From Bog-756 sp963841885 (GTDB taxonomy: Bacteria > Actinomycetota > Acidimicrobiia > Acidimicrobiales > RAAP-2), in NCBI GenBank assembly GCA_963841885.1, contig CAWJEK010000008.1:205155-269154 (forward strand): a DNA stretch of 64,000 bases, read 5' to 3'. Below are positions 8,306 through 16,674 of this stretch, in pieces. Below the pieces are notes generated by a model. It saw only the letters and a list, made by a program, of their open reading frames with translations. It was not told where the DNA came from and did no database searches. How positions within the stretch are numbered: the first letter of the stretch is position 1; every line of letters starts with the position of its first letter. The position numbers were made by a program, and so were the translations under genes.

Positions 8306-8776
8306 ATGGTGGACCCGGTAAGCGTGACGACGGAGATAGGGGCGTCGGCGGAGTCGGTCTACGCGATGGTGGCCGACCTGCCGAGGATGGGTGAGTGGTC
8401 CCCCGAGAACGACGGGGCGTCCTGGCTGGGCGGCGTCACGAGCGCAGCTCCCGGCGCCCGGTTCAAAGGGGTGAACTCCACCGGCCGCCGGCGGTGGTCC
8501 ACGGCGGGGACGGTGGTCGAGGCGGCCCCCGGCCGGGTCTTCTCGTTCCGCGTCACCGCCCTGCGCCTGAGGGTGGCCCTCTGGACCTACCGGTTCGAGC
8601 CCACAGCCTCGGGCTGTGCCGTCACCGAGACGTGGGACGACGAGCGGGGCGGGCTGGTGACCTGGCTGGGCAAGCTGGTGACCGGGGTCGGGGACCGGGG
8701 GGCGCACAACCGGTCGGGCATGGAGGAGACCCTGCGCAACCTCAAGGCGGCGGCCGAGGCCGACACCGGTACCTGA
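8306..8776 (+). CDS. SRPBCC-family (polyketide cyclase/START-like) protein
   Basis: This 156-residue protein shows the Bet v1-like fold pattern: an opening strand and helix (VSVTTEIGASAESVYAMVADLPRMGEWSPE), a GARFKG turn and a C-terminal helix (GMEETLRNLKAAAE). Such proteins bind hydrophobic ligands or lipids in a deep pocket. No function can be assigned from sequence. It is probably leaderless and monocistronic, and it converges with the amidase gene 6 bp away. Confidence 0.82.
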   Translation: MVDPVSVTTEIGASAESVYAMVADLPRMGEWSPENDGASWLGGVTSAAPGARFKGVNSTGRRRWSTAGTVVEAAPGRVFSFRVTALRLRVALWTYRFEPTASGCAVTETWDDERGGLVTWLGKLVTGVGDRGAHNRSGMEETLRNLKAAAEADTGT

Positions 8777-8782
8777 TCGGGC

Positions 8783-10258
8783 TCAGCCGCGGCCTGGTAC
8801 CCGCCAACCGGGCCGCGGGAGGGCGGTGGTGGCCTCCACCACCGCCTCGACCCGGGCCGCGGCGCCCAGCAACATCCACTCCTCCCCCGGCCGGGCGATC
8901 ATGGCCAGACCGACCGGCAGACCGTGGACGAGTCCCACCGGCACGCTCATCACCGGCCAACCGGCGATCGCCGCCGGGGTGGTGATCCAACTCGACACGG
9001 CCCCGGCGTGGCCGCCCAGCACCAGGTCGCTCTTCCACGCCGGACCGTAGGCCGCCGCCACCAGTACGTCGGCGTCGTCGAGGGCCGGTTCGAGACACGT
9101 GTCGACGGCCCACGCCACGTTCCGGGACCGAGCCCCGGCGTAGGCCTCTCCGGCCCGGCCACCGGTGCCGAGCGCCTGGACGAACAGCTCGTGGCCGAAC
9201 CACGACAGCTCGACGTCGGCGTGTTCCCGCTCGTGGTCGACCACGTCGGACAGGGAGCGCACGCCGGGGCCCGGCCGGGTGGCCAGGTAGGCGCCGAGGT
9301 CGTCGACCAGTTCGGCCAGGAGGACGGCGAACTCGTCGTTGACCACCTCGAGGTCGGGTGTGGCCACCTCACGGTCGACCACCGGCTCACCGGCCGCTCG
9401 CAGCGCCGCCACCACCGCGGAGACCAGGGTGTCGGTCGGAGGATGGCCCGTCAGCCACGTGCTGGCGGCGACCATCCGGGGTGCTGTCCGGTCGAGGTCG
9501 ACGGGCTCCACGTCGGCCAGGACCGCGAAGAGCCGGGCCACATCGGCGACGCGGCGTCCGATCGGGCCGGGACTGTCCTGGCTGGCGCTGATCGGCACGA
9601 TCCCACCGGTCGGGACGGCGCCGACGGTCGGCTTCAGTCCCACCACTCCGTTGAGGGATGCGGGGCACACGATGGAGCCGTCCGTCTCCGTGCCGACGGC
9701 GAGGGGAGCGAGGCCGGCGGCGACGGCCGCGCCGGATCCGGACGACGAACCGCCGGCGCTGCGGTCGAGGGCCCACGGGTTACCGACGAGTCCCCCGGTG
9801 GCGGACCATCCGCTGGTCGAGCGCTCGGAGCGGATGTTCGCCCACTCGGACAGATTGGTACTGCCCAGCACCACCGCCCCGGCGTCCCGTAACCGGGTGA
9901 CGAGAGGAGCATCGCTCGCCGGTCGTCCGAGGAGGGACGTCGACCCCGCGGCACCGGGCAGCCCGGTGACCTCGATGTTGTCCTTGATCAGTACAGGCAC
10001 GCCGTGGAGCGGGCCGCGCAGTTCCCCCCGGGCGCGCTCGAGATCCCGTTCGGCCGCCACCCGCCGGGCGTCGTCGGCGAGCGCGGCCACGGCCCGGAGT
10101 CCGATCGGGCCCGAAGGATCGTCGATGGCGGCAATGCGTTCGAGGAGCACATCGACGGTGCCGGCGCTGGTCCGGCTTCCGTCGGCGAGACCGGTGAGCA
10201 GGTCGTCGACACCGAGGTAGCCGGTGCCCTCCGTGGAGGGGTGGGGATCGCTGGGCAT
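8783..10258 (-). CDS. Amidase-signature-family hydrolase
   Basis: The 491-residue protein has the full amidase signature: Lys92 in VLIKDNIEVTG, the cis-Ser at about Ser171 in SAGGSSSGSGAAVAAG, and the nucleophile at about Ser195 in GTETDGSIVCPAS. These form the Ser-cisSer-Lys triad that hydrolyses amide bonds. It may act on small amides or peptides; absence of a gatB neighbour argues against a GatA role. The ATG at 10258 lies 6 nt after a TACCCT box. The frame stays open far upstream only because it runs antisense through the antiporter gene. Confidence 0.88.
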   Translation of the reverse strand: MPSDPHPSTEGTGYLGVDDLLTGLADGSRTSAGTVDVLLERIAAIDDPSGPIGLRAVAALADDARRVAAERDLERARGELRGPLHGVPVLIKDNIEVTGLPGAAGSTSLLGRPASDAPLVTRLRDAGAVVLGSTNLSEWANIRSERSTSGWSATGGLVGNPWALDRSAGGSSSGSGAAVAAGLAPLAVGTETDGSIVCPASLNGVVGLKPTVGAVPTGGIVPISASQDSPGPIGRRVADVARLFAVLADVEPVDLDRTAPRMVAASTWLTGHPPTDTLVSAVVAALRAAGEPVVDREVATPDLEVVNDEFAVLLAELVDDLGAYLATRPGPGVRSLSDVVDHEREHADVELSWFGHELFVQALGTGGRAGEAYAGARSRNVAWAVDTCLEPALDDADVLVAAAYGPAWKSDLVLGGHAGAVSSWITTPAAIAGWPVMSVPVGLVHGLPVGLAMIARPGEEWMLLGAAARVEAVVEATTALPRPGWRVPGRG

Positions 10259-10264
10259 GCGAGC

Positions 10265-10270
10265 AGGGTA
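10265..10270 (-). promoter_or_regulatory. -10 box for leaderless amidase transcript
   Basis: On the minus strand TACCCT is followed by 6 nt and the ATG at 10258. Confidence 0.5.
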
Positions 10271-10394
10271 GACAACCGCCGGACCGACGGACAGGGGTGG
10301 ACCTGACGCCGGGCGACGGCACCGGGCAGACTGCAGTCCGCCAGCGGCCGGCACCGGTCGGCGGCGGAACGGATCCGGAGCGGAGGAGTTCACG

Positions 10395-11723
10395 GTGGAG
10401 CAGGGGTTGGACACGGACGTTCTGGTGGTGGTGTCCGCCTGCGTGGTGGTTTGGACCCTCGTCTCGGGTCTCGTCGGACGTTGGTCGATCAGCGCTCCCA
10501 TCGCCTTCGTCGCCCTCGGACTCCTGGTGACGCACGGACCCGTGCACCTGATCACGCTCAACCCCCACTCGTCGACCATCCTGTCCCTAGCCGAGGTGAC
10601 GCTGGCCCTGGTGCTGTTCACCGACGCGTCCCGCGTCAACGTCCGCCAGCTGCGCCAGGACATCGGGCTGCCGTTGCGGCTGCTCGCCATCGGACTTCCC
10701 CTCACCATCGGGTTCGGCACCGCGGCGGCATTCGGGGTGCTGCCCGGCGTGGGCATCTGGGTGGCCGCCACGGTCGGGGCCATCGTGGCCCCCACGGACG
10801 CCGCCCTCGGGGCGCCGATCATGGAGGACCCCCGGATACCCGGCCGGATCCGACGGTTGCTCAACGTGGAGAGCGGGCTCAACGACGGCATCGCCACCCC
10901 GTTCGTCAATCTGTTCCTGGTCGGGGCCATCTCGACGGAGACCGCCCATGTCGCCGAGCTGGGTCGGGCGGTGCGCGAGCTGGCGGTCGGTGCCGGCGTG
11001 GGGGTCGGCATCGGACTGGTCGGTGGGTGGCTACTGGTCCGGGCCATCCGGGCGGGGTGGAGCACGCCGGGATTCCAACCACTGGCCGCCCTCGCCCTCG
11101 CCTTCCTGGCCTACGGCGGGTCACTCCAGTTGGACGGCAACGGTTTCGTGGCCGCCTTCGTGGCCGGTATGTGTTTCGGCAGCGTGGTGCGGGAGAACCT
11201 CGAGGAGATCGTGCTGTTCGCCGAACGGGCGGGAGGCCTGTTGGGCCTACTGGTGTGGCTCCTCTTCGGTGCCGTCATGGTGGTGCCCGGATTCGAGGCC
11301 GCCCCCTGGCAGGACTACGTCTACGCCGTTCTAGCGCTGACCGTGCTGCGGATGGTGCCCGTCGCCCTCTCCCTGATCGGCTCGGGGCTCGACCGGGCGA
11401 CGGTGGCCCTGGTCGGGTGGTTCGGCCCGCGGGGTCTGGCCTCGGTGGTGTTCGGCCTCATCGCCTATGACTCGTTGGACCACCAGGCCGCCCACGACGT
11501 GCTCGGACTCGTGGTGGTCACCGTCACCATGAGCGTTCTGCTCCACGGCCTGACGGCCGGCCCACTGGCCGCCCGGTACGGCGCTTTCGCCGCCGGCCTC
11601 CTCCACCACAAGCCCGAGCACGCCGGGACCGCCCCGTTCCGGACACGACCCGACCTCGAGTTCCGAAGGGCGGGAGGGTCGGTCGTCCCTCCCGATCCCG
11701 GGGGCGGCGCCGGCACCGTGTGA
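10395..11723 (+). CDS. Na+(K+)/H+ antiporter, CPA1/NhaP type
   Basis: This 442-residue protein has about 12 hydrophobic helices. ATVGAIVAPTDAALGAP matches the ion-binding helix and NVESGLNDGIATPFVNLF the ND-type motif of CPA1 exchangers, whose Asp residues bind the cation. It would exchange cytoplasmic Na+ or K+ for protons across the inner membrane. The C-terminal tail after the last helix is short, with no TrkA-C domain. The start is a GTG with a GGAGCGGAGG site about 8 nt upstream. The gene is monocistronic. Confidence 0.9.
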   Translation: MEQGLDTDVLVVVSACVVVWTLVSGLVGRWSISAPIAFVALGLLVTHGPVHLITLNPHSSTILSLAEVTLALVLFTDASRVNVRQLRQDIGLPLRLLAIGLPLTIGFGTAAAFGVLPGVGIWVAATVGAIVAPTDAALGAPIMEDPRIPGRIRRLLNVESGLNDGIATPFVNLFLVGAISTETAHVAELGRAVRELAVGAGVGVGIGLVGGWLLVRAIRAGWSTPGFQPLAALALAFLAYGGSLQLDGNGFVAAFVAGMCFGSVVRENLEEIVLFAERAGGLLGLLVWLLFGAVMVVPGFEAAPWQDYVYAVLALTVLRMVPVALSLIGSGLDRATVALVGWFGPRGLASVVFGLIAYDSLDHQAAHDVLGLVVVTVTMSVLLHGLTAGPLAARYGAFAAGLLHHKPEHAGTAPFRTRPDLEFRRAGGSVVPPDPGGGAGTV

Positions 11724-11777
11724 CCGTGGGGTCGTTGCGACGGAGCCAGGGTGGGGTCCCGCCCGTGGTCGGGTTCG

Positions 11778-11833
11778 CCGGGGTCCCCAGATGGATTGGT
11801 TGGCGACCCCGGAGTCCGGTGATTGCTCCGGGG
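11778..11833. terminator. Two mutually exclusive hairpins after the antiporter gene
   Basis: CCGGGGTC (11778-11785) pairs with GACCCCGG (11805-11812). The overlapping CCCCGGAG (11807-11814) pairs with CTCCGGGG (11826-11833). The two 8-bp stems share six bases and cannot form together. They lie between the antiporter stop and the opposing tRNA-Gly, so they may terminate either or both transcripts. Confidence 0.45.
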
Positions 11834-11982
11834 CCACCCGGCTGGTTCTGCCCGTGCTACGTCGAGTAGAGGTTCGGGGTGTCGAAGAACGTTTCGAGCT
11901 GGCTCTCGTCGGCGCACTCAGAGCACTCGCCTCGGACGGAGTTCGCTTCGCAGAGCGATCCGGACGCCCCGGCCGGAGGCAG

Positions 11983-12053
11983 AGCGGGTGACGGGAATCG
12001 AACCCGCGTGTCCAGCTTGGGAAGCTGGCGCTCTACCATTGAGCTACACCCGC
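11983..12053 (-). tRNA. tRNA-Gly (CCC)
   Basis: The minus strand folds into a complete cloverleaf: acceptor GCGGGTG with CACCCGC, a D arm with AGCTCAATGGTAGAGC, an anticodon stem CCAGC/GCTGG around the loop TTCCCAA (anticodon CCC, reading GGG), and a T arm with GGTTCGATTCC. The discriminator is T and the CCA end is not encoded. It is a single tRNA gene, divergent from dcd. Confidence 0.95.
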
Positions 12054-12084
12054 GATGAGGAGAACACACTATCGTCTGTCGGGC

Positions 12085-12648
12085 ATGGTTCTCTCAGACC
12101 GCTCAATACGCGAGGCGCTCGCCGCCGGCCACATCTCGATCGACCCCCTGGACGAGTCCTGCATCCAGCCGTCGTCCGTCGATCTCCACGTGGACCGTTA
12201 CTTCCGTCTCTTCCGCAACCACACCAGCCGGGTCATCGACGTCCGCGAGGACCAGGAGGACCTGACCGAGCTGGTCGACGTGGGGGAGGAACCGCTGATC
12301 CTCCATCCGGGGGAGTTCGTGCTCGGATCCACGGTGGAGAAGGTCACGCTCCCCGACAACCTGGTGGCCCGCCTCGAGGGCAAGTCCTCGCTCGGCCGAC
12401 TGGGTCTCCTCATCCACTCGACGGCCGGTTTCGTCGACGCCGGCTGGGACGGGCACCTCACCCTCGAACTCTCCAACGTGGCCAACCTGCCGATCACCGT
12501 CTACCCCAGCATGAAGATCGGCCAGATCAGCTTCCTCGAGATGACGACCTCGGCCGAGCATCCGTACGGCTCCGACGGTCTGAAGTCGAAATACCAGGGC
12601 CAGTGGGGCCCGACCCCCAGCCGCTACGCGGACAACTTCCGCGCCTGA
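12085..12648 (+). CDS. dcd: dCTP deaminase
   Basis: The 187-residue protein matches the dCTP deaminase family throughout: MVLSDRSIREAL at the start, ARLEGKSSLGRLGLLIHSTAGFVDAGWDG in the active-site region and KIGQISFLEM near the end. It converts dCTP to dUTP in thymidylate supply. Actinobacterial members are often bifunctional and also cleave dUTP to dUMP; that cannot be decided here. The ATG at 12085 follows a TATCGT box by 9 nt, so the message is probably leaderless or nearly so. An upstream in-frame ATG at 12055 would overlap this box. Confidence 0.93.
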   Translation: MVLSDRSIREALAAGHISIDPLDESCIQPSSVDLHVDRYFRLFRNHTSRVIDVREDQEDLTELVDVGEEPLILHPGEFVLGSTVEKVTLPDNLVARLEGKSSLGRLGLLIHSTAGFVDAGWDGHLTLELSNVANLPITVYPSMKIGQISFLEMTTSAEHPYGSDGLKSKYQGQWGPTPSRYADNFRA

Positions 12649-12720
12649 GCGCCGACTTTCCGGGGTGGGACCGCCCCCACTAACGTAGTTACCCGTCAGT
12701 AACTCCTAGGAGGATCCGCA

Positions 12721-14826
12721 GTGGCTGTCAGAATCAGCATCGGGCTCGTCATCACGGTCGTGATGCTCGCCATCGCGGGACGTCGGTTCTTCTGGCTCGG
12801 TCGGCTCGTCACCGCCGGGCAGCCCGCCGTGCCCAGTCGGGCCAAGGACATCCCCAAGCGCCTCAAGGCCGAGCTCGTCGAGGTCGCCGGCCAGAAGAAG
12901 CTGTTGCAGTGGTCGGTGCCCGGCACGGCCCACTTCTTCACCATGTGGGGCTTCACCATCCTGATCCTCACCATCATCGAGGCGTTCGGCTGCCTCTTCC
13001 AGCGCGACTTCCACATCCCGATCATCGGGCGGTGGGAGGTCATCGGCTTCCTCGAGGACTTCTTCGCCGTGGCCGTGCTGCTCTCACTGGCCACGTTCGT
13101 CGTCATCCGGGTCAAGCACTCGCCCAAGCGGGAGAACCGGCGCTCGCGGTTCTTCGGCTCGCACACCGGCGCGGCCTGGCTGGTGCTCCTGGCCATCTCG
13201 GGCGTCATCATCTCCCTCCTGCTGTACCGGGCCGCCCAGGTCAACACGGGCAACTTCCCCTACGGCTGGGGGGCATTCGCCTCGCACGGCATCGCCAAGC
13301 TGCTGCACCCCCTCGGCACCGGCGTCAACAGCGTCATCGAGACCACCGCGCTGCTGGTGAACATCGCCATCATCATGGGTTTCCTGGTCTTCGTGGCCTA
13401 CTCCAAGCACCTGCACATCTTCCTGGCGCCCATCAACGTGGCCACCTCCCGCCGGCCCCGCGCGCTGGGTGCTCTCGCCTCCACCCCGGACATGTCGATG
13501 GAGGACGTCGGCGACGAGGACGAGGTCGTGTTCGGGGCCGGTCGCATCGAGGACTTCTCCTGGAAGCAGCTGCTGGACATGGCCACCTGCACCGAGTGCG
13601 GCCGCTGCCAGTCGCAGTGCCCGGCCTGGAACACGGGTAAGCCCCTGTCGCCGAAGCTCCTGATCATGGACCTGCGCGACAACATGTTCGCCAACGCCGA
13701 CCGGATCATGAAGCGCAACCGCGCCGCCGGCGTCGAGGTCGAGGACCTCGTCCCCAACGTCATCGATCCCGACGTGCTGTGGTCGTGCACCACCTGTGGA
13801 GCCTGCGTGGAGCAGTGCCCGGTGGACATCGAGCACATCGACACCATCGTGGACATGCGCCGGTACCAGGTCCTGATGGAGTCGGAGTTCCCGACGGAGG
13901 CCGGTCTAATGCTCCGCAACGTCGAGAACCAGGGTGACCCGTGGGGCCTCGGCGGCGCCAAGCGGACCGATTGGATCGAGTCGCTCGACTTCGATGTCCC
14001 GGTGATCAGCGGGACCATCCCCGATGACATCGAGTACCTGTACTGGGTGGGATGTGCCGGTGCCCTCGACGAGCGGGCCCGCAAGGGCGCCCAGGCCACC
14101 GCCCGGATGCTGCACCGGGCCGGAGTCAGCTTCGGCATCCTCGGCCCGAAGGAGTCGTGTACCGGCGACCCGGCGCGACGCCTGGGCAACGAGTACCTGT
14201 ATCAGGAGCAGGCGATGAAGAACATCGAGACCCTCACCGACGCGGGGGTCAAGAAGGTCATCGCCACCTGCCCGCACTGCTTCAACTCACTGGCCAACGA
14301 GTACCCGGCCCTGGGTGGCAACTTCGAGGTGATCCACCACAGTCAACTCCTCGACCATCTGGTCCAGGCGGGCAAGCTCACGCCCGGAGGCGGCTACCAG
14401 GGCTCGGTCACCTACCACGACCCCTGCTACCTGGGTCGGCACAACCGGGTGTTCGACGAGCCCCGCTCGGTCATCGACGCCATCCCCGGGGCGAAGCAGA
14501 TCGAGATGAAGCGGTGCCGGGAGCGCGGCTTCTGCTGTGGCGCCGGCGGGGCCCGCATGTGGCTCGAGGAGAACATCGGCACCCGCGTGAACATGGAGCG
14601 GACCAACGAGGCCATCGGGACCGGTGCCGACGTGGTCTCCACCGCCTGCCCGTACTGCATGATCATGCTGGACGATGCCGTCCGGGCCAACGCCAAGGAG
14701 GACGACGTGCGGGTCCTCGATCTGTCGCAGCTCCTCGAGGAGTCGATGGGGAGCGAGACAGTGCCCGTGGGCGCCCCGGCTCCGCCGGCCGAAGCGTCCC
14801 CCGAGGAGCTTCCGACCCAGGAGTGA
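12721..14826 (+). CDS. etfD: EtfD-like membrane Fe-S oxidoreductase (HdrD/CCG family)
   Basis: This 701-residue protein has about five N-terminal membrane helices in a NarI-like haem b domain (1-250), two 4Fe-4S motifs (CTECGRCQSQCP near 290 and CTTCGACVEQCP near 356), and two cysteine-rich CCG domains (YWVGCAGA, ATCPHCFNS, YHDPCYLG, RGFCCGAGG, STACPYC). This is the layout of M. tuberculosis Rv0338c (EtfD), which passes electrons from the ETF of fatty-acid beta-oxidation to menaquinone. No etfBA lies in the window. The GTG start follows a clear AGGAGG site. The C-terminal 25 residues are Pro/Glu-rich and poorly conserved. Confidence 0.85.
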   Translation: MAVRISIGLVITVVMLAIAGRRFFWLGRLVTAGQPAVPSRAKDIPKRLKAELVEVAGQKKLLQWSVPGTAHFFTMWGFTILILTIIEAFGCLFQRDFHIPIIGRWEVIGFLEDFFAVAVLLSLATFVVIRVKHSPKRENRRSRFFGSHTGAAWLVLLAISGVIISLLLYRAAQVNTGNFPYGWGAFASHGIAKLLHPLGTGVNSVIETTALLVNIAIIMGFLVFVAYSKHLHIFLAPINVATSRRPRALGALASTPDMSMEDVGDEDEVVFGAGRIEDFSWKQLLDMATCTECGRCQSQCPAWNTGKPLSPKLLIMDLRDNMFANADRIMKRNRAAGVEVEDLVPNVIDPDVLWSCTTCGACVEQCPVDIEHIDTIVDMRRYQVLMESEFPTEAGLMLRNVENQGDPWGLGGAKRTDWIESLDFDVPVISGTIPDDIEYLYWVGCAGALDERARKGAQATARMLHRAGVSFGILGPKESCTGDPARRLGNEYLYQEQAMKNIETLTDAGVKKVIATCPHCFNSLANEYPALGGNFEVIHHSQLLDHLVQAGKLTPGGGYQGSVTYHDPCYLGRHNRVFDEPRSVIDAIPGAKQIEMKRCRERGFCCGAGGARMWLEENIGTRVNMERTNEAIGTGADVVSTACPYCMIMLDDAVRANAKEDDVRVLDLSQLLEESMGSETVPVGAPAPPAEASPEELPTQE

Positions 14827-14898
14827 GAGCCGCCGGTTCCGGCGTGGAAGGCCTGGCGTCGAACCGCGGGTCGTAGGGGCGGGCGCGCGCCCGACGAG

Positions 14899-15322
14899 TC
14901 AGCCGAAGGCTTTGCGCGTCGGCCTCGCGGAACCGGGTCGCGAGAGCCGACAGCAACTTGCGGGCGATCGTGGGGACCGACTCGAGCAGCCCGTTGAACT
15001 GACGCTGGGACATGACCAGCACATCCATTTCCGTCTCGCTGGTGACCGAGGCCGATCGTGGCCGGCGGTCGAGCAGGGCCAACTCGCCGAAGTGGCTGCC
15101 GGGGCCGAGGGTGGCGACCTTCCGGCCGTTCCGGGTCACCTTGGCCTGGCCGTCGACGATGATGAAGAACTCCTGCCCGATCCGACCTTCCTCGACCAGG
15201 ACCTTGCCGGCGGGCACCTCCACCGAGTCGAGTGACGACCGGATCTTGCGGAGTTCGGAACCGCTGCAGCCCGAGAAGAGCCAGATGCTCTTGAGATCGG
15301 TCGCCTTCGCCGCGTTCGCCAT
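14899..15322 (-). CDS. Cyclic-nucleotide-binding (Crp-like) protein, probably frameshifted near its end
   Basis: The protein contains one cNMP-binding domain: VEVPAGKVLVEEG, GQEFFIIVDGQAKV and LGPGSHFGELALLDRRPRSASV (phosphate-binding cassette near residues 70-90). No helix-turn-helix follows, so it is a lone sensor domain rather than a CRP regulator. As read, the frame runs on to 14663 and overlaps the convergent etfD by 164 bp with non-coding-like codon use. Removing one base near 14912-14925 gives a stop at 14899 right after the FREAD helix and a 140-residue protein, which I think is correct. The ATG is 6 nt after a TAGCCT box. Confidence 0.75.
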
Positions 15323-15328
15323 GCCCAG

Positions 15329-15334
15329 AGGCTA
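15329..15334 (-). promoter_or_regulatory. -10 box for leaderless cNMP-binding protein transcript
   Basis: On the minus strand TAGCCT is followed by 6 nt and the ATG at 15322. Confidence 0.5.
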
Positions 15335-15473
15335 GCGGCGGGCGGGGTGGCGATGTCGGACGGATGACGGCCCCGCTCCGGTCGGAGGAGGCCGTCGGAG
15401 GCCCGCTGCTACCATCGGCGCTCTCTCCGGGCCGGATGGTCGATCCTGCCGGTGTCGAGGACGCGAGGGACGG

Positions 15474-16025
15474 ATGGCGTTGACGGACGAGACGCACGAG
15501 ATGCGAGGACCGGACGGTGAACCCGAGGGCGCCGACCGGGTGGCCGCGCTCCGGGGCGCGGGGGTGGCGGCCGACACCGCCCGGGTCGGAAGGGTCGCCG
15601 TGGTCCTCGGTCTGACGGCGATCATGGTCGTGGCCGCGGTGCTGCTGGTGGCCGGTATCCGCAAGAACGCCCAGATCGACAGCCTCGAAGCCCACCCCGT
15701 CCCCGTCGACCTCATCGTCACCCACTGTCTGGGGCTCATGGGGGGCAGCGGCTCCAACGCCGCCGGCTACGAGTGCACGGGCACGTACACGTTCGACGGG
15801 CGGCACTACACCGAAGGGGTGCCCGGCCTGGTCTTCCATCCGACGGGGACGACGGTCCGGGGGATCGTGTCCGCTTCGGATCCCGGTCTGTTCTCGACGG
15901 CCCAGACGGTGGCGGACGAACACGCGTCACCGGCCAAGGTCGTCCTGCCGGCGGTCGTGCTGGTGATGACCCTGTCCGGTGGGGTGTGGCTCCTGGTACG
16001 GGCCCGGAGGCGGCGTGCGGCGTGA
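15474..16025 (+). CDS. Membrane protein with extracytoplasmic beta domain (DUF3592-like)
   Basis: The 183-residue product has a cytoplasmic N-terminus, a membrane helix (VVLGLTAIMVVAAVLLVAG, about 42-60), an extracytoplasmic domain with two Cys residues (VTHCLG and YECTGTYTFDGRHYTEG), and a second helix (VVLPAVVLVMTLSGGVWLLV) ending in Arg residues. The layout resembles DUF3592 proteins, whose function is unknown. The ATG has a GAGGGA site. It precedes a second small membrane gene by 50 bp. Confidence 0.7.
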   Translation: MALTDETHEMRGPDGEPEGADRVAALRGAGVAADTARVGRVAVVLGLTAIMVVAAVLLVAGIRKNAQIDSLEAHPVPVDLIVTHCLGLMGGSGSNAAGYECTGTYTFDGRHYTEGVPGLVFHPTGTTVRGIVSASDPGLFSTAQTVADEHASPAKVVLPAVVLVMTLSGGVWLLVRARRRRAA

Positions 16026-16064
16026 GCCGTCGGAGCGGCGTGGAGACCCTTCTGCCCACCGCGG

Positions 16065-16070
16065 TACGGT
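16065..16070 (+). promoter_or_regulatory. -10 box for leaderless membrane-protein transcript
   Basis: TACGGT is followed by 5 nt and the ATG at 16076. Confidence 0.45.
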
Positions 16071-16075
16071 GACGC

Positions 16076-16674
16076 ATGGCCGCTGATCCGGACAAGCCCT
16101 CATTGTCGGAGCGGTTGACCCGCCTCATCGTGAAAGCGGACACCCGACCCTCCCGGGAGGTGGACGAGGGCCCGCAGACGGTCGAGGAGCTCGAGGACCT
16201 GTCACGCGGACTCGACGACAAGGAGCGGCTGATCGGCCTGGCCGCCGCACCGCTGGCCGGGATCATCGCCATCCTGGTGGTCAGCAGCTACGGCTCCAAG
16301 GGGACGAGTCACGCCACGACGGTCGACAGCTCGCTGTTCCTGGTGCTCTTCGGGCTGGCCATCATCACCCTGGCCTGTGCCTGGTTCCGCAAGCGGTTGC
16401 TGCTCGGAATCGTCCTCGCGCTCTACGGGCTGTCGGTGTTCAACCTCCACTACTGGGGATTCGGCGTGCCCTTCCTCCTGATCGGCTCGTGGTACCTGGT
16501 CAGGACCTACCGGATCTCGCAGAAGCTGAAACTGGCCAACTCGGGGGACTCGACCCCGGGGGTACGGGCCCGGCGCGCCGGGCCCAGCCCAACAAGCGGT
16601 ACACGCCGCCGTCGGCCGGTCCGGCCAAGGCCCCGAAGCCGGGCAAGCCCTCGGCATCCGACGAGGAGGGCTGA
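16076..16674 (+). CDS. Small actinobacterial membrane protein, frameshifted in its tail
   Basis: A charged N-terminal region (1-60) is followed by about four helices (GLAAAPLAGIIAILVVSS, SLFLVLFGLAIITLACAWF, LLLGIVLALYGLSVFNLHYW and VPFLLIGSWYLVRTYRI) and a soluble basic tail. As read, the frame leaves good codon usage at the CCCCGGGGG run (16554-16562) and ends at 16708 in Arg-rich nonsense. Adding one base there joins it to a tail containing PNKRYTPPSAGPAKAPKPGK and ending SDEEG at 16674, giving 199 residues with consistent GC at third positions. The function is unknown. Confidence 0.7.

Noticed and set aside
8783..11065. 760-codon frame that would extend the amidase across the antiporter gene
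   Set aside because: Only the part from the ATG at 10258 has amidase sequence, and that ATG follows a leaderless promoter box by 6 nt. The extension is antisense to the antiporter.
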